21,968 bases of DNA from NCBI GenBank assembly GCA_002441045.1, contig DJWQ01000127.1:1-21968 (forward strand), written 5' to 3'. This document shows positions 1 to 7,915 of the stretch, piece after piece (the stretch's first letter is position 1; every line of letters starts with the position of its first letter). The notes under the pieces are model-generated. The model had not been told where the DNA came from. It did not search any database and saw nothing but the letters and a program-made list of their open reading frames with translations. The position numbers and the translations under genes were made by a program. The DNA is from Firmicutes bacterium UBA6226 (GTDB lineage Bacteria; Bacillota_A; Clostridia; Peptostreptococcales; Acidaminobacteraceae).

Positions 1-48
1 TAGATTGCACGTAGAATCTAGGTAATACTTATGTTACAGAATAGTTAT

Positions 49-89
49 AACGCATTTAGAAAATACTTTTCTAAATGCGTTTTTTTTTT
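49..89 (+). terminator. Rho-independent terminator of an upstream gene outside the window
   Basis: A perfect 15-bp inverted repeat (49-63 with 67-81), a 3-base loop and a run of T from 80 to 89 form a textbook intrinsic terminator. It must end a rightward gene lying before the window, since no coding region occupies 1-48. It insulates the gnd operon from upstream transcription. I could not find a convincing sigma-70-type promoter for gnd between 90 and 138. Confidence 0.9.
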
Positions 90-150
90 ACTTATATTGG
101 GTAATAGTAAAAACTAAGAGAAAAGATTAATTAAAAATAAGGAGATAAAT

Positions 151-1050
151 ATGAAAATAGGTTTGGTCGGTTTAGGACGAATGGGTTATGCATTGGCTTT
201 AAACATGAAAGATAGTGGCGTTGAAGTAATTGCAACGAATAGATCGTTGGATAAAGTTGATGAAATTGCAAAAGAGGGCATTAGAGGTGCATACAGTTTA
301 AAAGAGTTAGTAGAGGCTTTCGGTGAAGAAAGACGCGTTATTTGGTTGATGGTGCCATCAGGAGATGCTGTGGATACAATGATCGAGGAATTAGTGCCAC
401 TGCTTAACTACAATGATATTATCATCGATGGTGGTAACTCATACTACAAAGATACTCTGATTAGGCATGAACGATTAAAAGCGATCGGCATTCACTTTGT
501 GGATGTTGGAACCAGTGGTGGTATCAATGGCGCACGTAATGGCGCATGTTTAATGGCAGGTGGTGAAGCTGAACCTGTAGCTTTTGTTGAGCCGGTATTA
601 GAGAAAATTTCTATAGAAAATGGCTATGGTTATTTTGGTGCACCTGGAAGCGGTCATTATGTGAAAATGATTCATAATGGCATTGAATATGGAATGATGC
701 AAGCAATGGGTGAAGGCTTTGATATTCTTAAAGCATCAGAATTTAATTTGGATTTTGAGCTGGTATCAAAAGTATGGAGCAATGGTTCAATTATTGAAGG
801 TTTGTTGATGCGATTAATGCATGAAGCTTTTAAACAAGACGGTAATCTAGAATCGATCATCGGTAAAGTAGATGCATCAGGTGAAGCGGATTGGACGCTT
901 CAAGAAGCCATCAGGCTAAAAGTTTCTGCACCTGTCATTACGCAATCGTTATTTGCTAGATATAAATCTAAGGATGAAGAAAGATTCAGCGAAAAGGCAG
1001 TTGCAGCATTACGAAATCAATTTGGCGGACATAAGGTTTACAAAGCATAG
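151..1050 (+). CDS. gnd: 6-phosphogluconate dehydrogenase, decarboxylating, short form
   Basis: Oxidatively decarboxylates 6-phosphogluconate to ribulose 5-phosphate in the cytosolic oxidative pentose-phosphate pathway. Residues 1-12 carry the Rossmann motif GLVGLGRMG. The substrate-binding GTSGG motif is at 120-124, and the catalytic region GHYVKMIHNGIEYG at 168-181 contains the family's lysine (K172) and the H-N pair. At 299 residues it belongs to the short bacterial class (about 300), which lacks the long C-terminal region of the roughly 470-residue enzymes. After the second beta strand it reads TNRS (29-32). An Asn-Arg-Ser there resembles NADP-binding enzymes more than the acidic residue of NAD-dependent short forms, so NADP use is inferred. 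AAGGAG at 139-144 sits 6 bases before the ATG. zwf starts 8 bases after the stop. Confidence 0.95.
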   Translation: MKIGLVGLGRMGYALALNMKDSGVEVIATNRSLDKVDEIAKEGIRGAYSLKELVEAFGEERRVIWLMVPSGDAVDTMIEELVPLLNYNDIIIDGGNSYYKDTLIRHERLKAIGIHFVDVGTSGGINGARNGACLMAGGEAEPVAFVEPVLEKISIENGYGYFGAPGSGHYVKMIHNGIEYGMMQAMGEGFDILKASEFNLDFELVSKVWSNGSIIEGLLMRLMHEAFKQDGNLESIIGKVDASGEADWTLQEAIRLKVSAPVITQSLFARYKSKDEERFSEKAVAALRNQFGGHKVYKA

Positions 1051-1058
1051 GGGGCAAT

Positions 1059-2411
1059 ATGTTATTTACAATCTTTGGTGCGACTGGAGATTTAACAACT
1101 AAAAAGTTAATTCCAGCACTTTATCATCTGTACGAAGAAGAACAGCTTCCAACGCCTTTTACCATCGTCTGTGTTGGTAGAAGACCATATGAAACCGAAC
1201 AATTTGTGACGTTGATTAGAAGCAAGATAGAAGGAAGCTATCCACACTGGGAGGACTTTTGTAAAAATCTACATTATCTTTCAATGGATTTTTCTGCAGA
1301 AGCGAACTTCGAAATCTTCAAAAATTATGTGGATGCAATGCATCTATCAACCAGTGGACAGAAAATCTATTATCTAGCGACTGCACCGCACTATTTTCCA
1401 ATTATAGCGAGGGCATTGATTGTGACGCGTATGTTAAATAGAGGTGATATGCGTTCAAAAATCGTCTTTGAAAAGCCTTTTGGTGAAAATCTAGAAACGG
1501 CAAAAGCATATAACCGCCTTTTATTGGAATCCATTGAGGAATCTCAAGTTTATAGGATCGATCACTATTTGGGAAAGGAAATGCTCCAGAATATTTTAAC
1601 TGTAAGATTTGCGAATAAAATTTTTGAAAGTATTTGGAATCACGAAAACATTGAAAGTGTAAAAATTATAGCGCTTGAATCAGAAAGTGTTAAGCAGCGT
1701 GGTGGCTATTATGACCGTTCGGGCGCACTCAAGGATATGGTTCAAAACCACTTGTTTCAAACCTTAGCTTTAGTTGCAATGGATGCGCCAATGGGACTGA
1801 GTGACACTTTGATAAAAAATGAAAAGGTTGAAGTACTGGAACACCTTCAAGTGAGTAACGATATCATTTTTGGTCAATACGCGGGTTATTTAGATGAAAA
1901 AGATATACCAAACGATTCAAAAACTGAAACTTTTGTTGCATTGAAAGCCTATGTAAACTCTCAGAGATGGCGCAACACACCATTTTACCTGATGACAGGT
2001 AAGAAAATGTCTAGAAAGTTGGCTGAAATCGTCATTACCTTTAAGGATGCCACTTGTTTTTTTGAAAGAGGACAACCTGAGAAAAATACATTGACGATTG
2101 AGATTTTTCCAAGAGAAGGGATCATCTTGAAATTTAATGGTAAAGCGCCTGGTTTATGGTCTTATACCATGCCGATGCATCTCGATTACTGCCATTTGTG
2201 CAACATCGTAGGCAACTCACCAGAGGCATATGAAAAGCTCATACTCGATGTGATTCACGATGATGCATCTCTTTTCACCCGATGGGATGAAATTGAGAAT
2301 TCCTGGAAGGTAATTGATGATATTGAACGATTAAAAGAGTTTGAACCACTACACATCTACTATTCTGAGTCAGAAATGTTGGATATTGTTAATAAAAAAT
2401 GGGGGCTATAA
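1059..2411 (+). CDS. zwf: Glucose-6-phosphate 1-dehydrogenase
   Basis: Oxidises glucose 6-phosphate to 6-phosphogluconolactone, the entry step of the oxidative pentose-phosphate pathway. The nucleotide-binding motif GATGDL is at 8-13 (GASGDLA in most relatives). EKPFG is at 138-142. The signature RIDHYLGKE at 166-174 holds the Asp-His pair and the substrate-binding lysine. GALKDMVQNH at 222-231 ends in the expected catalytic histidine, H231. At 450 residues it is somewhat shorter than the usual 480-500, although all catalytic elements are present. A G-run at 1050-1054 serves as ribosome-binding site. It lies between gnd and a cyclase-family hydrolase in one operon; its TAA shares one base with the next ATG. 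Confidence 0.95.
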   Translation: MLFTIFGATGDLTTKKLIPALYHLYEEEQLPTPFTIVCVGRRPYETEQFVTLIRSKIEGSYPHWEDFCKNLHYLSMDFSAEANFEIFKNYVDAMHLSTSGQKIYYLATAPHYFPIIARALIVTRMLNRGDMRSKIVFEKPFGENLETAKAYNRLLLESIEESQVYRIDHYLGKEMLQNILTVRFANKIFESIWNHENIESVKIIALESESVKQRGGYYDRSGALKDMVQNHLFQTLALVAMDAPMGLSDTLIKNEKVEVLEHLQVSNDIIFGQYAGYLDEKDIPNDSKTETFVALKAYVNSQRWRNTPFYLMTGKKMSRKLAEIVITFKDATCFFERGQPEKNTLTIEIFPREGIILKFNGKAPGLWSYTMPMHLDYCHLCNIVGNSPEAYEKLILDVIHDDASLFTRWDEIENSWKVIDDIERLKEFEPLHIYYSESEMLDIVNKKWGL

Positions 2412-3040
2412 TGAAGAAATGGATTGATGTGACCATGAGTATTTTTCCTGAAATGATGGTCTATAAGAATAAAGATGAAAAAAAACCAAAGTTTACAGTT
2501 CGTGCGACTCATGAGGCAAACGGACACTTTGAATCGAGTATCTATATGGATTTACACACGGGTACACATATCGACATGCCACTTCATATGATAGAAAATG
2601 GCACAAATTCAGATGATTTTGATCTTGATTTGGTTAACGGTATTTGTACGGTACTTGATTTTAGCAAAGAAGAGCGTCACGAGGTAGATGAGGCTTTTTT
2701 GAGCCAATTTGAAATCAACAAGGGTGATATTATCATAATTAAGACAAAGAATGCCTATGATTCTGAATTTAATCTTGAGTATGATTATTTAGATGCCTCT
2801 GGTGCTACTTACCTTCATTCGAAAGGTATAAAAACAGTTGGTATTGACGCACTGGGAATTGAAAGAAGTCAGGCAGGACATCCAACGCATTCTATCTTAC
2901 TAGGAAACGACATCTATATTATTGAAGGTCTTGCGCTTAAGACGATTGAAGCGGGAAAATATGAACTTTTATGCTTACCGCTCAAAATTCTTGGCGTTGA
3001 GGGTTTACCTGCACGTGCATTAATGCGTAAAGTGGTGTAG
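2411..3040 (+). CDS. Cyclase-family metal-dependent hydrolase (kynurenine formamidase-like fold)
   Basis: A 209-residue member of the cyclase / KynB superfamily (Pfam PF04199), metal-dependent hydrolases acting on amides and esters. HTGTHIDMPLH at 49-59 is the family's HxGTHxDxPxH metal-binding motif; H157, H160 and E172 in the HPTHSILLGNDIYIIEGL stretch fit the remaining ligand and acid/base positions. I chose the ATG at 2411, 5 bases after GGGGG, over an in-frame ATG at 2399 inside zwf that would add four residues. The start overlaps the zwf TAA by one base, so translation is probably coupled. The substrate is unknown. No tryptophan-catabolism gene is nearby, so kynurenine formamidase is not supported; the place after gnd-zwf suggests a sugar-phosphate or lactone substrate (inference). 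Confidence 0.85.
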   Translation: MKKWIDVTMSIFPEMMVYKNKDEKKPKFTVRATHEANGHFESSIYMDLHTGTHIDMPLHMIENGTNSDDFDLDLVNGICTVLDFSKEERHEVDEAFLSQFEINKGDIIIIKTKNAYDSEFNLEYDYLDASGATYLHSKGIKTVGIDALGIERSQAGHPTHSILLGNDIYIIEGLALKTIEAGKYELLCLPLKILGVEGLPARALMRKVV

Positions 3041-3055
3041 GGGATTGAAAATTAA

Positions 3056-3084
3056 TTGAACAAATAGGCATTGATCAGTATACT
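3056..3084 (+). promoter_or_regulatory. Sigma-70-type promoter of msrA
   Basis: TTGAAC (3056-3061), a 17-base spacer and TATACT (3079-3084) make a near-consensus promoter in the short gap after the gnd-zwf-hydrolase operon. It gives msrA a transcript of its own with a leader of roughly 25 bases. Confidence 0.7.
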
Positions 3085-3117
3085 AATGAATAGACAGATT
3101 ATTTGTGAGGTGAATCT

Positions 3118-3591
3118 ATGAAAGAGATAATTTTAGGCGGTGGCTGTTTTTGGGGGATGGAAGCTTACTTCAAGCGTTTAAATGGTGTTCTTGAAACCGA
3201 AGTTGGCTATGCAAACGGACATACCAAAGAACCATCATATAAAGAGGTATGCACAAATACAACAGGTCATGCTGAGGTTTTAAGGGTTAAATATGATCCA
3301 AGTTTAATTTCACTTGAATCTTTGTTAACACACCTTTGGAAGGTTATCGATCCAACATCGCTCAATCGACAAGGTGGCGATATTGGGTCACAATATCGAA
3401 CGGGAATTTATTATACAGACGCTTCTGATCTAGATGTCATTTTGGCTTCGAAGAATGCTGAACAGCAAAAGTATGAAAAGTCGATTGTCACTGAAGTTGA
3501 ATCTTTAAATTATTATTATGCTGCAGAAGAATATCATCAAGATTATTTGACTAAAAATCCAGGTGGCTATTGCCACATTAAATTGGATTAA
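3118..3591 (+). CDS. msrA: Peptide-methionine (S)-S-oxide reductase MsrA
   Basis: Reduces methionine S-sulfoxide, free or in proteins, repairing oxidative damage in the cytosol. GGCFWG at 8-13 carries the catalytic cysteine C10, encoded by an ordinary Cys codon (not the TGA for selenocysteine seen in some clostridial MsrA proteins). GYANG (30-34) and the TGHAEV stretch (49-54) are family signatures. C152 in NPGGYCHI is the likely resolving cysteine near the C terminus; C45 is a further candidate. The length of 157 residues is normal for the single-domain form, with no fused MsrB domain. GAGGTGA precedes the ATG. It has its own promoter and ends at a hairpin shared with the convergent sdaAA. 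Confidence 0.95.
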   Translation: MKEIILGGGCFWGMEAYFKRLNGVLETEVGYANGHTKEPSYKEVCTNTTGHAEVLRVKYDPSLISLESLLTHLWKVIDPTSLNRQGGDIGSQYRTGIYYTDASDLDVILASKNAEQQKYEKSIVTEVESLNYYYAAEEYHQDYLTKNPGGYCHIKLD

Positions 3592-3597
3592 CAAAAC

Positions 3598-3651
3598 AGA
3601 CCCTATAGATAAGGCACAGTATAATAAAGTGTTATATCTATAGGGTCTTTT
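3598..3651. terminator. Bidirectional terminator between msrA and sdaAA
   Basis: A 14-bp perfect inverted repeat (3598-3611 with 3635-3648) surrounds a 23-base loop that can itself pair CAC with GTG. On the plus strand TCTTTTATTT follows; on the minus strand TCTGTTTTG follows. It fills the gap between the two convergent stop codons. Confidence 0.8.
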
Positions 3652-3653
3652 AT

Positions 3654-4529
3654 TTACTTAAATAAGTCAGTTTGAATTTGAACCCCGGTTTTAGTTGTTG
3701 CAAGCCCACCCATTGAGGTCTCGCGGAGCGAAGGTGGTAATGCACGACCAACCCGATACATAGCATCGACGACTTCGTCAAATGGCACGATGCTCTCGAT
3801 GCCAGCCAAGGACATTTCCGCACATAAGAGTGCATTGGCTGCGCCCATTGCGTTTCTTTTTGCACAAGGACTTTCTACTAGACCAGCGATAGGATCGCAG
3901 ACCAAACCAAGAAGGTTTTTAAAGCACATTGCAGCGGCATTAAAAACCATTTCAGGTGTACCACCAAGCATGTGAACCACTGCGGCAGAGGCCATAGCGG
4001 AAGCAGTTCCGACCTCAGCTTGACAGCCACCCTCAGCGCCAGAAATCGTGGCATTTTTTGCGACGAGGCTCCCTACGAGATTTGCTGCAAGTAGACCAGA
4101 GATCAGAGTTTCTTCATCTAGTGCAAAGCGCTCTTTGGTGGTCATTAAAACGGCAGGCATGACGCCACAAGATCCGGCTGTTGGTGATGCAACGACTTTA
4201 CCCATAGAAGCATTTAGCTCCATAGTACTGAGCGCATAAGCTGCAGCCTTTGCAATCGTTTCACCACAAACCGTATTATGACTACCTAAACGATCGTGAA
4301 TTTTTCGACTGTCATTGCCAATTATTTTTCCACGTCTCGGAGGTTGTGTCATATCTTGGCTGGATAAAACAGAGTTTTGCATGACGCGGATGACATTTTT
4401 AAGATAATCTCTAATATAACCATAACTTCTGCCTGTATTGATAATCTCTTCTGAGAGTGAAAACGCATTCAATGTAAGGTTGTTGTTACGGCAGTAAAGG
4501 ACTAATTCAGTTGAAGATGAAAATTTCAT
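3654..4529 (-). CDS. sdaAA: L-serine ammonia-lyase, iron-sulfur-dependent, subunit alpha
   Basis: Catalytic subunit of the [4Fe-4S] serine dehydratase, converting L-serine to pyruvate and ammonia. The 291-residue length is typical. SPTAGSCG (115-122), GAEGGCQAEVG (164-174) and CDPIAGLVESPC (211-222) are the family signatures; C121, C169, C211 and C222 are the candidate cluster cysteines. It is the second gene of a leftward operon: its Shine-Dalgarno TAGGAGG (4534-4540, minus strand) includes the TAG stop of sdaAB, so the two subunits should be made in coordinated amounts. Transcription should end at the hairpin just past its stop codon. Confidence 0.95.
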   Translation of the reverse strand: MKFSSSTELVLYCRNNNLTLNAFSLSEEIINTGRSYGYIRDYLKNVIRVMQNSVLSSQDMTQPPRRGKIIGNDSRKIHDRLGSHNTVCGETIAKAAAYALSTMELNASMGKVVASPTAGSCGVMPAVLMTTKERFALDEETLISGLLAANLVGSLVAKNATISGAEGGCQAEVGTASAMASAAVVHMLGGTPEMVFNAAAMCFKNLLGLVCDPIAGLVESPCAKRNAMGAANALLCAEMSLAGIESIVPFDEVVDAMYRVGRALPPSLRETSMGGLATTKTGVQIQTDLFK

Positions 4530-4537
4530 AGTACCTC

Positions 4538-5212
4538 CTAGTCGTAAATTTTCTCGATGAGATTGACGTTTATCATGCCATCTAGTCGCGTTAACTCGTT
4601 TAAGACAACTTCCTCAATCATTTCATCGGTTTCAATTATGCCGATAGCAATTTTTCCCTTTTCTTCTCTGAAAAGTTTCATAAAGGCGATGTTGATTCTA
4701 TGTTCAGACAGACATGTTGATATTTTTGCAAGCATACCAGAGTTGTCTTTATGGTGTGTAACCAAAGTGTTAAAATCTCCAGAAAACTGTACGTCTATGC
4801 CGTTGATGGAATTGATAATCATCTTCCCACCACCTATAGATACGCCGACGATTTCCCATGTTTCTAGTCGATTGGTATGTGCGATGATTTTAACGGTATT
4901 TGGATGCGCGGCTTCTTCATCGGAGCATATAAACTGATACTTGAGTCCTCTGGTTTCGGCAATTTTAAATGCATCCACTAATCGTTCATCGTCTTGCTTG
5001 AGGCCAAGAAAACCGCCGAGTAATGCAATATCGGTACCATGTCCTTTATAAGTTTTTGCAAAGGAACCATATAAGACAAACTCAACCTGATCAACAGGTA
5101 GTTTGATGATATTTTGAGCAGTGTAACCGATTCGGCATGCACCCGCTGTGTGCGAACTAGATGGCCCAATCATCACAGGGCCAATGATATCAAATAGATT
5201 ATAATTTTTCAT
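4538..5212 (-). CDS. sdaAB: L-serine ammonia-lyase, iron-sulfur-dependent, subunit beta
   Basis: Partner of SdaAA in the two-subunit serine dehydratase. The N terminus reads FDIIGPVMIGPSSSHTAGA, the hallmark of the beta domain. The last 75 or so residues, from NTLVTHHKDNSGML onward, form an ACT domain as expected for this subunit. I chose the ATG at 5212 (224 residues) because AGGAG lies 5 bases upstream. An in-frame ATG at 5245 would add 11 atypical residues, has no ribosome-binding site and lies almost at the predicted transcription start. It is the first gene of the operon and is divergent from the DAK2-DegV gene. Confidence 0.95.
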   Translation of the reverse strand: MKNYNLFDIIGPVMIGPSSSHTAGACRIGYTAQNIIKLPVDQVEFVLYGSFAKTYKGHGTDIALLGGFLGLKQDDERLVDAFKIAETRGLKYQFICSDEEAAHPNTVKIIAHTNRLETWEIVGVSIGGGKMIINSINGIDVQFSGDFNTLVTHHKDNSGMLAKISTCLSEHRINIAFMKLFREEKGKIAIGIIETDEMIEEVVLNELTRLDGMINVNLIEKIYD

Positions 5213-5254
5213 AATAGCTCCTATAATTTGAATTACATCTATCATAGCAAAAGG

Positions 5255-5260
5255 ATTATA
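5255..5260 (-). promoter_or_regulatory. Candidate -10 element for sdaAB-sdaAA
   Basis: A perfect TATAAT on the minus strand (5255-5260) lies about 43 bases before the sdaAB start. The -35 position (around 5278-5283) reads AACGAA, a poor match, so an activator may be needed or the real promoter may be elsewhere in this AT-rich divergent gap. Confidence 0.35.
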
Positions 5261-5334
5261 GAAAGGCTAATAAATAATTCGTTAAGAATAATTAAAATTC
5301 GTAAAATAGGGTAAAAGTGCCATAGTACTGAAAA

Positions 5335-5348
5335 AAGGAGGACTCATT
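5335..5348 (+). promoter_or_regulatory. Strong Shine-Dalgarno placed for an ATT start codon
   Basis: AAGGAGG at 5335-5341 is the best ribosome-binding site in the gap, but the first conventional start in the open frame (TTG, 5358) is 16 bases beyond it. An in-frame ATT at 5346 is 5 bases after the AGGAG core, the ideal distance. The frame is closed by a TAG at 5307, and no in-frame ATG or GTG lies between. Confidence 0.5.
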
Positions 5349-5357
5349 AATCAGACA

Positions 5358-7139
5358 TTGCTAAACGGTCTTGAATTTTTTAAGCACTTTAAGAGTGGCG
5401 CAGAAAATGTGATTAAAGAATCCGAAGTGTTGAACCGAATTAACGTATTTCCTGTGAGAGATGGTGATACAGGCACCAACTTGTCAATAACATTGAGCTC
5501 GATTTTAAACGAAGCAGTTGTTCATCCAGATCTTGACTTAGTAGTTAGCTCTATGTCAGATGTCGCGCTTGAAAATGCAAGAGGAAATTCCGGAATTATA
5601 TTTGCTAGTTTTATAGAAGGTTTTTCACAGGCCTGTCATCAGTTAAAAGAGATATCACCAGAGCAGTTTGTAAAAGCGGCTTCTCACGCTGTCTCTGTGG
5701 CTTATCAATCCGTCAGAATCCCGCAAGAGGGCACCATATTAACGGTAATGCGCGCATGGGAAAAATACCTTGTTGAGCACATTCAACCTCAAGTAAAATT
5801 CAATGAAATGCTTCATGAAGCTTATAAAAAAGCTGAGCTCACCCTTGAAGAAACTCAAAACATGATGCAAGTCCTTAAAAAAAATAAAGTGGTTGATTCA
5901 GGTGCAAAGGGGTTTGTATTATTTTTAGAAGGTTTTTTAAAGGTAAAAAATGATTTAAATAATCCTAAAGACCATTTTGTTGAAAACATACCATATGATT
6001 CAAAGATTCAGTTACATGAGGAATCAGAAGAGCTTACGTTCAGATATTGTACTGAGTTTATTTTAAAGGAACCATTTGAAGATAATTTAAAACTTGATCA
6101 TCTAATGGAACAGTTTGGAGATTCTCTCATAATTACAGGCAATCAGAGATTGACAAAAATACACGTTCATACCAATGCACCTGATCAAATCACTTTGAAA
6201 TTGCATGAAAATGGGCATAAAATTTATAAATCGAAAGTTGAAGATATGTGGCTTCAAAATAAAATTGAAACGCATCAACACCCAAAAATAGGTATATTAA
6301 CCGATTCAATATGTGATATTTCTGAAGCGTTAATCGATCAATATCAAATTCATTTTTTACCACTCGCTTTTATAGCTGGTGAAAGCACTTATTTAGACAA
6401 ATATACAATTTCAAGTGAAGTGTTAAAACCTTTATTAGATACTTCAGAGCAGTATCCTTCTAGTTCACAAGTGGATATCAAGTTAGTTAAGATTAAATTA
6501 GAGTGGATGCTGAGATATTATGAAGAGGTGGTCGTACTGAGTGTAAGCAAAGCTCTGAGTGGCACCTACGAGGGATACAAAAAAGCGATTGAATCTTTAG
6601 GTAAGCTATCAGATAGAATTACACTGGTGGATACAAAGCTGAATTCTGGTGCTCAAGGATTAGTGGTTTTAAAGGCGGCACAACTTGCCTCTGAAGGGAA
6701 ATCACTTAACATAATTGTGGATACTGTTAAAAAAGAGATTGAAAATGCAAAGATTTTTGTAAGCTTGGATACCTTTAAGTACGCAACTAGAAGTGGGCGA
6801 GTTCCTTATTTTGCAGGTAAGATATTAACTGCACTTCATGCCAAGCCTATTATGACTTTGGATGAAAATGGGTTTGGTAAAGCTGGTGGTATCGCATTTT
6901 CAAGAAATGCTGCAAATCGAAAAATATATAATAAGGTCAAGCAAATTGTTAACGATTCGGAATCAATCAAATATGCAATTGTACACGCGAATAATTTAGA
7001 TTTAGCTGAGCACTTTGCAAAGCGAATTGAAGAGATAACAGGTCAAAAACCAGAATATATGACATCTATATCAGCAATAACTGCAATTCATGCCGGTATT
7101 GGCTCTGTAGCTGTCTGTATCGTATCAGGGGGAGAGTAA
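5358..7139 (+). CDS. Fused DAK2 (FakA-like) kinase and DegV (FakB-like) fatty-acid-binding protein
   Basis: This 593-residue protein joins two halves of the bacterial fatty acid kinase. Residues 1-200 are a DhaL/DAK2 nucleotide-binding domain: [11 protein letters not shown] at 31-41 supplies the Mg-ATP aspartates D35 and D37, and GNSG is at 76-79. Residues about 210-305 match the middle domain of FakA/YloV proteins ([22 protein letters not shown]). From about 308 to the end there is a complete DegV domain: [11 protein letters not shown] (312-322), PSSSQ (367-371), SKALSGTY (397-404), and a C-terminal half with [10 protein letters not shown]. FakA normally continues with its own C-terminal domain, which here is replaced by DegV. 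Known role: FakA phosphorylates fatty acids bound by FakB for phospholipid synthesis; that role is inferred here. The listed start is TTG, but an ATT at 5346 adding four residues is better placed after the ribosome-binding site. The stop overlaps the next ATG. Confidence 0.9.
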   Translation: MLNGLEFFKHFKSGAENVIKESEVLNRINVFPVRDGDTGTNLSITLSSILNEAVVHPDLDLVVSSMSDVALENARGNSGIIFASFIEGFSQACHQLKEISPEQFVKAASHAVSVAYQSVRIPQEGTILTVMRAWEKYLVEHIQPQVKFNEMLHEAYKKAELTLEETQNMMQVLKKNKVVDSGAKGFVLFLEGFLKVKNDLNNPKDHFVENIPYDSKIQLHEESEELTFRYCTEFILKEPFEDNLKLDHLMEQFGDSLIITGNQRLTKIHVHTNAPDQITLKLHENGHKIYKSKVEDMWLQNKIETHQHPKIGILTDSICDISEALIDQYQIHFLPLAFIAGESTYLDKYTISSEVLKPLLDTSEQYPSSSQVDIKLVKIKLEWMLRYYEEVVVLSVSKALSGTYEGYKKAIESLGKLSDRITLVDTKLNSGAQGLVVLKAAQLASEGKSLNIIVDTVKKEIENAKIFVSLDTFKYATRSGRVPYFAGKILTALHAKPIMTLDENGFGKAGGIAFSRNAANRKIYNKVKQIVNDSESIKYAIVHANNLDLAEHFAKRIEEITGQKPEYMTSISAITAIHAGIGSVAVCIVSGGE

Positions 7140-7915
7140 TGATAGAAAGTTTAGGCTTTATAGGTGTGTACTTTACAGTGTTTTTCATCATAGGTACCCT
7201 TCAAAAAAACAATAGCATCGTCGATCAAGCATGGGGGATTGGGTTTGTTTTGGTAGCATTCTTTAATTTATTGCGACTTGAAACGATTCAGATCACACAT
7301 TTGGTCGTCGTTGGATTAATTTCCTTATGGGGATTGAGGCTGTTTTTTCACATCTTCAGAAGAAACCACAAAAAACCTGAAGATTTTAGATATGCAAAAT
7401 GGCGAGAAGAGTGGGGAAAATGGGTTGTGCTGAGAGCTTTTTTTCAAGTCTATATGCTTCAAGGACTGTTTATGTGGATCATCGCATTACCTGCAATTTT
7501 ACTTCTAAACACGGTTCACGATATTAACAGTTCAGTCTTATGGATCGTTGGAATTATAGTATGGTTATGGGGATATTATTTTGAAGTGGTAGGTGATGCG
7601 CAATTAAAAGCGTATAAGTCCAATCCTGCAAATAAAGGTAAGATAATGACGCAAGGGTTGTGGCAATATACAAGGCATCCAAATTATTATGGAGAAGCGA
7701 CCATGTGGTGGGGAATATGGCTTCTTTGCATCTCATGTGGTGTGGGGTTATGGACAGTGGTTGGACCGGTAACGATTACGTTCTTGCTTCTTTTCGTATC
7801 AGGGGTACCTATGCTTGAGAAGGCAATGGCAAATAGAGATGGGTTTGCCGAATATGCCGCAAGAACCAATAAATTTTTTCCATGGTTTCCGAAAAAGGGG
7901 GTTAAGGCGTCATGA
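7139..7915 (+). CDS. DUF1295 integral membrane protein (steroid 5-alpha-reductase / ICMT-like)
   Basis: A 258-residue polytopic membrane protein with about six or seven hydrophobic segments (near 5-22, 30-46, 52-72, 104-123, 133-150, 187-205, 207-222). [14 protein letters not shown] at 173-186 is the signature shared by DUF1295 proteins and the wider steroid 5-alpha-reductase / isoprenylcysteine methyltransferase group, where it helps bind NADPH or SAM. The substrate is unknown; a membrane lipid or isoprenoid is the family expectation. Its ATG overlaps the previous stop by one base (TAATG) and follows GGGGGAGAG, and its last codons overlap the chemoreceptor start, so the three genes are very likely one translationally coupled operon. 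Confidence 0.85.
   Translation: MIESLGFIGVYFTVFFIIGTLQKNNSIVDQAWGIGFVLVAFFNLLRLETIQITHLVVVGLISLWGLRLFFHIFRRNHKKPEDFRYAKWREEWGKWVVLRAFFQVYMLQGLFMWIIALPAILLLNTVHDINSSVLWIVGIIVWLWGYYFEVVGDAQLKAYKSNPANKGKIMTQGLWQYTRHPNYYGEATMWWGIWLLCISCGVGLWTVVGPVTITFLLLFVSGVPMLEKAMANRDGFAEYAARTNKFFPWFPKKGVKAS

Noticed and set aside
3145..3150. Possible selenocysteine MsrA, known in some clostridia
   Set aside because: The catalytic position is encoded by TGT (Cys), not TGA, and the frame is continuous.
3790..4239. Two rightward open frames within sdaAA (3790-3975 and 4048-4239)
   Set aside because: They are complementary-strand shadows of the conserved serine dehydratase sequence.
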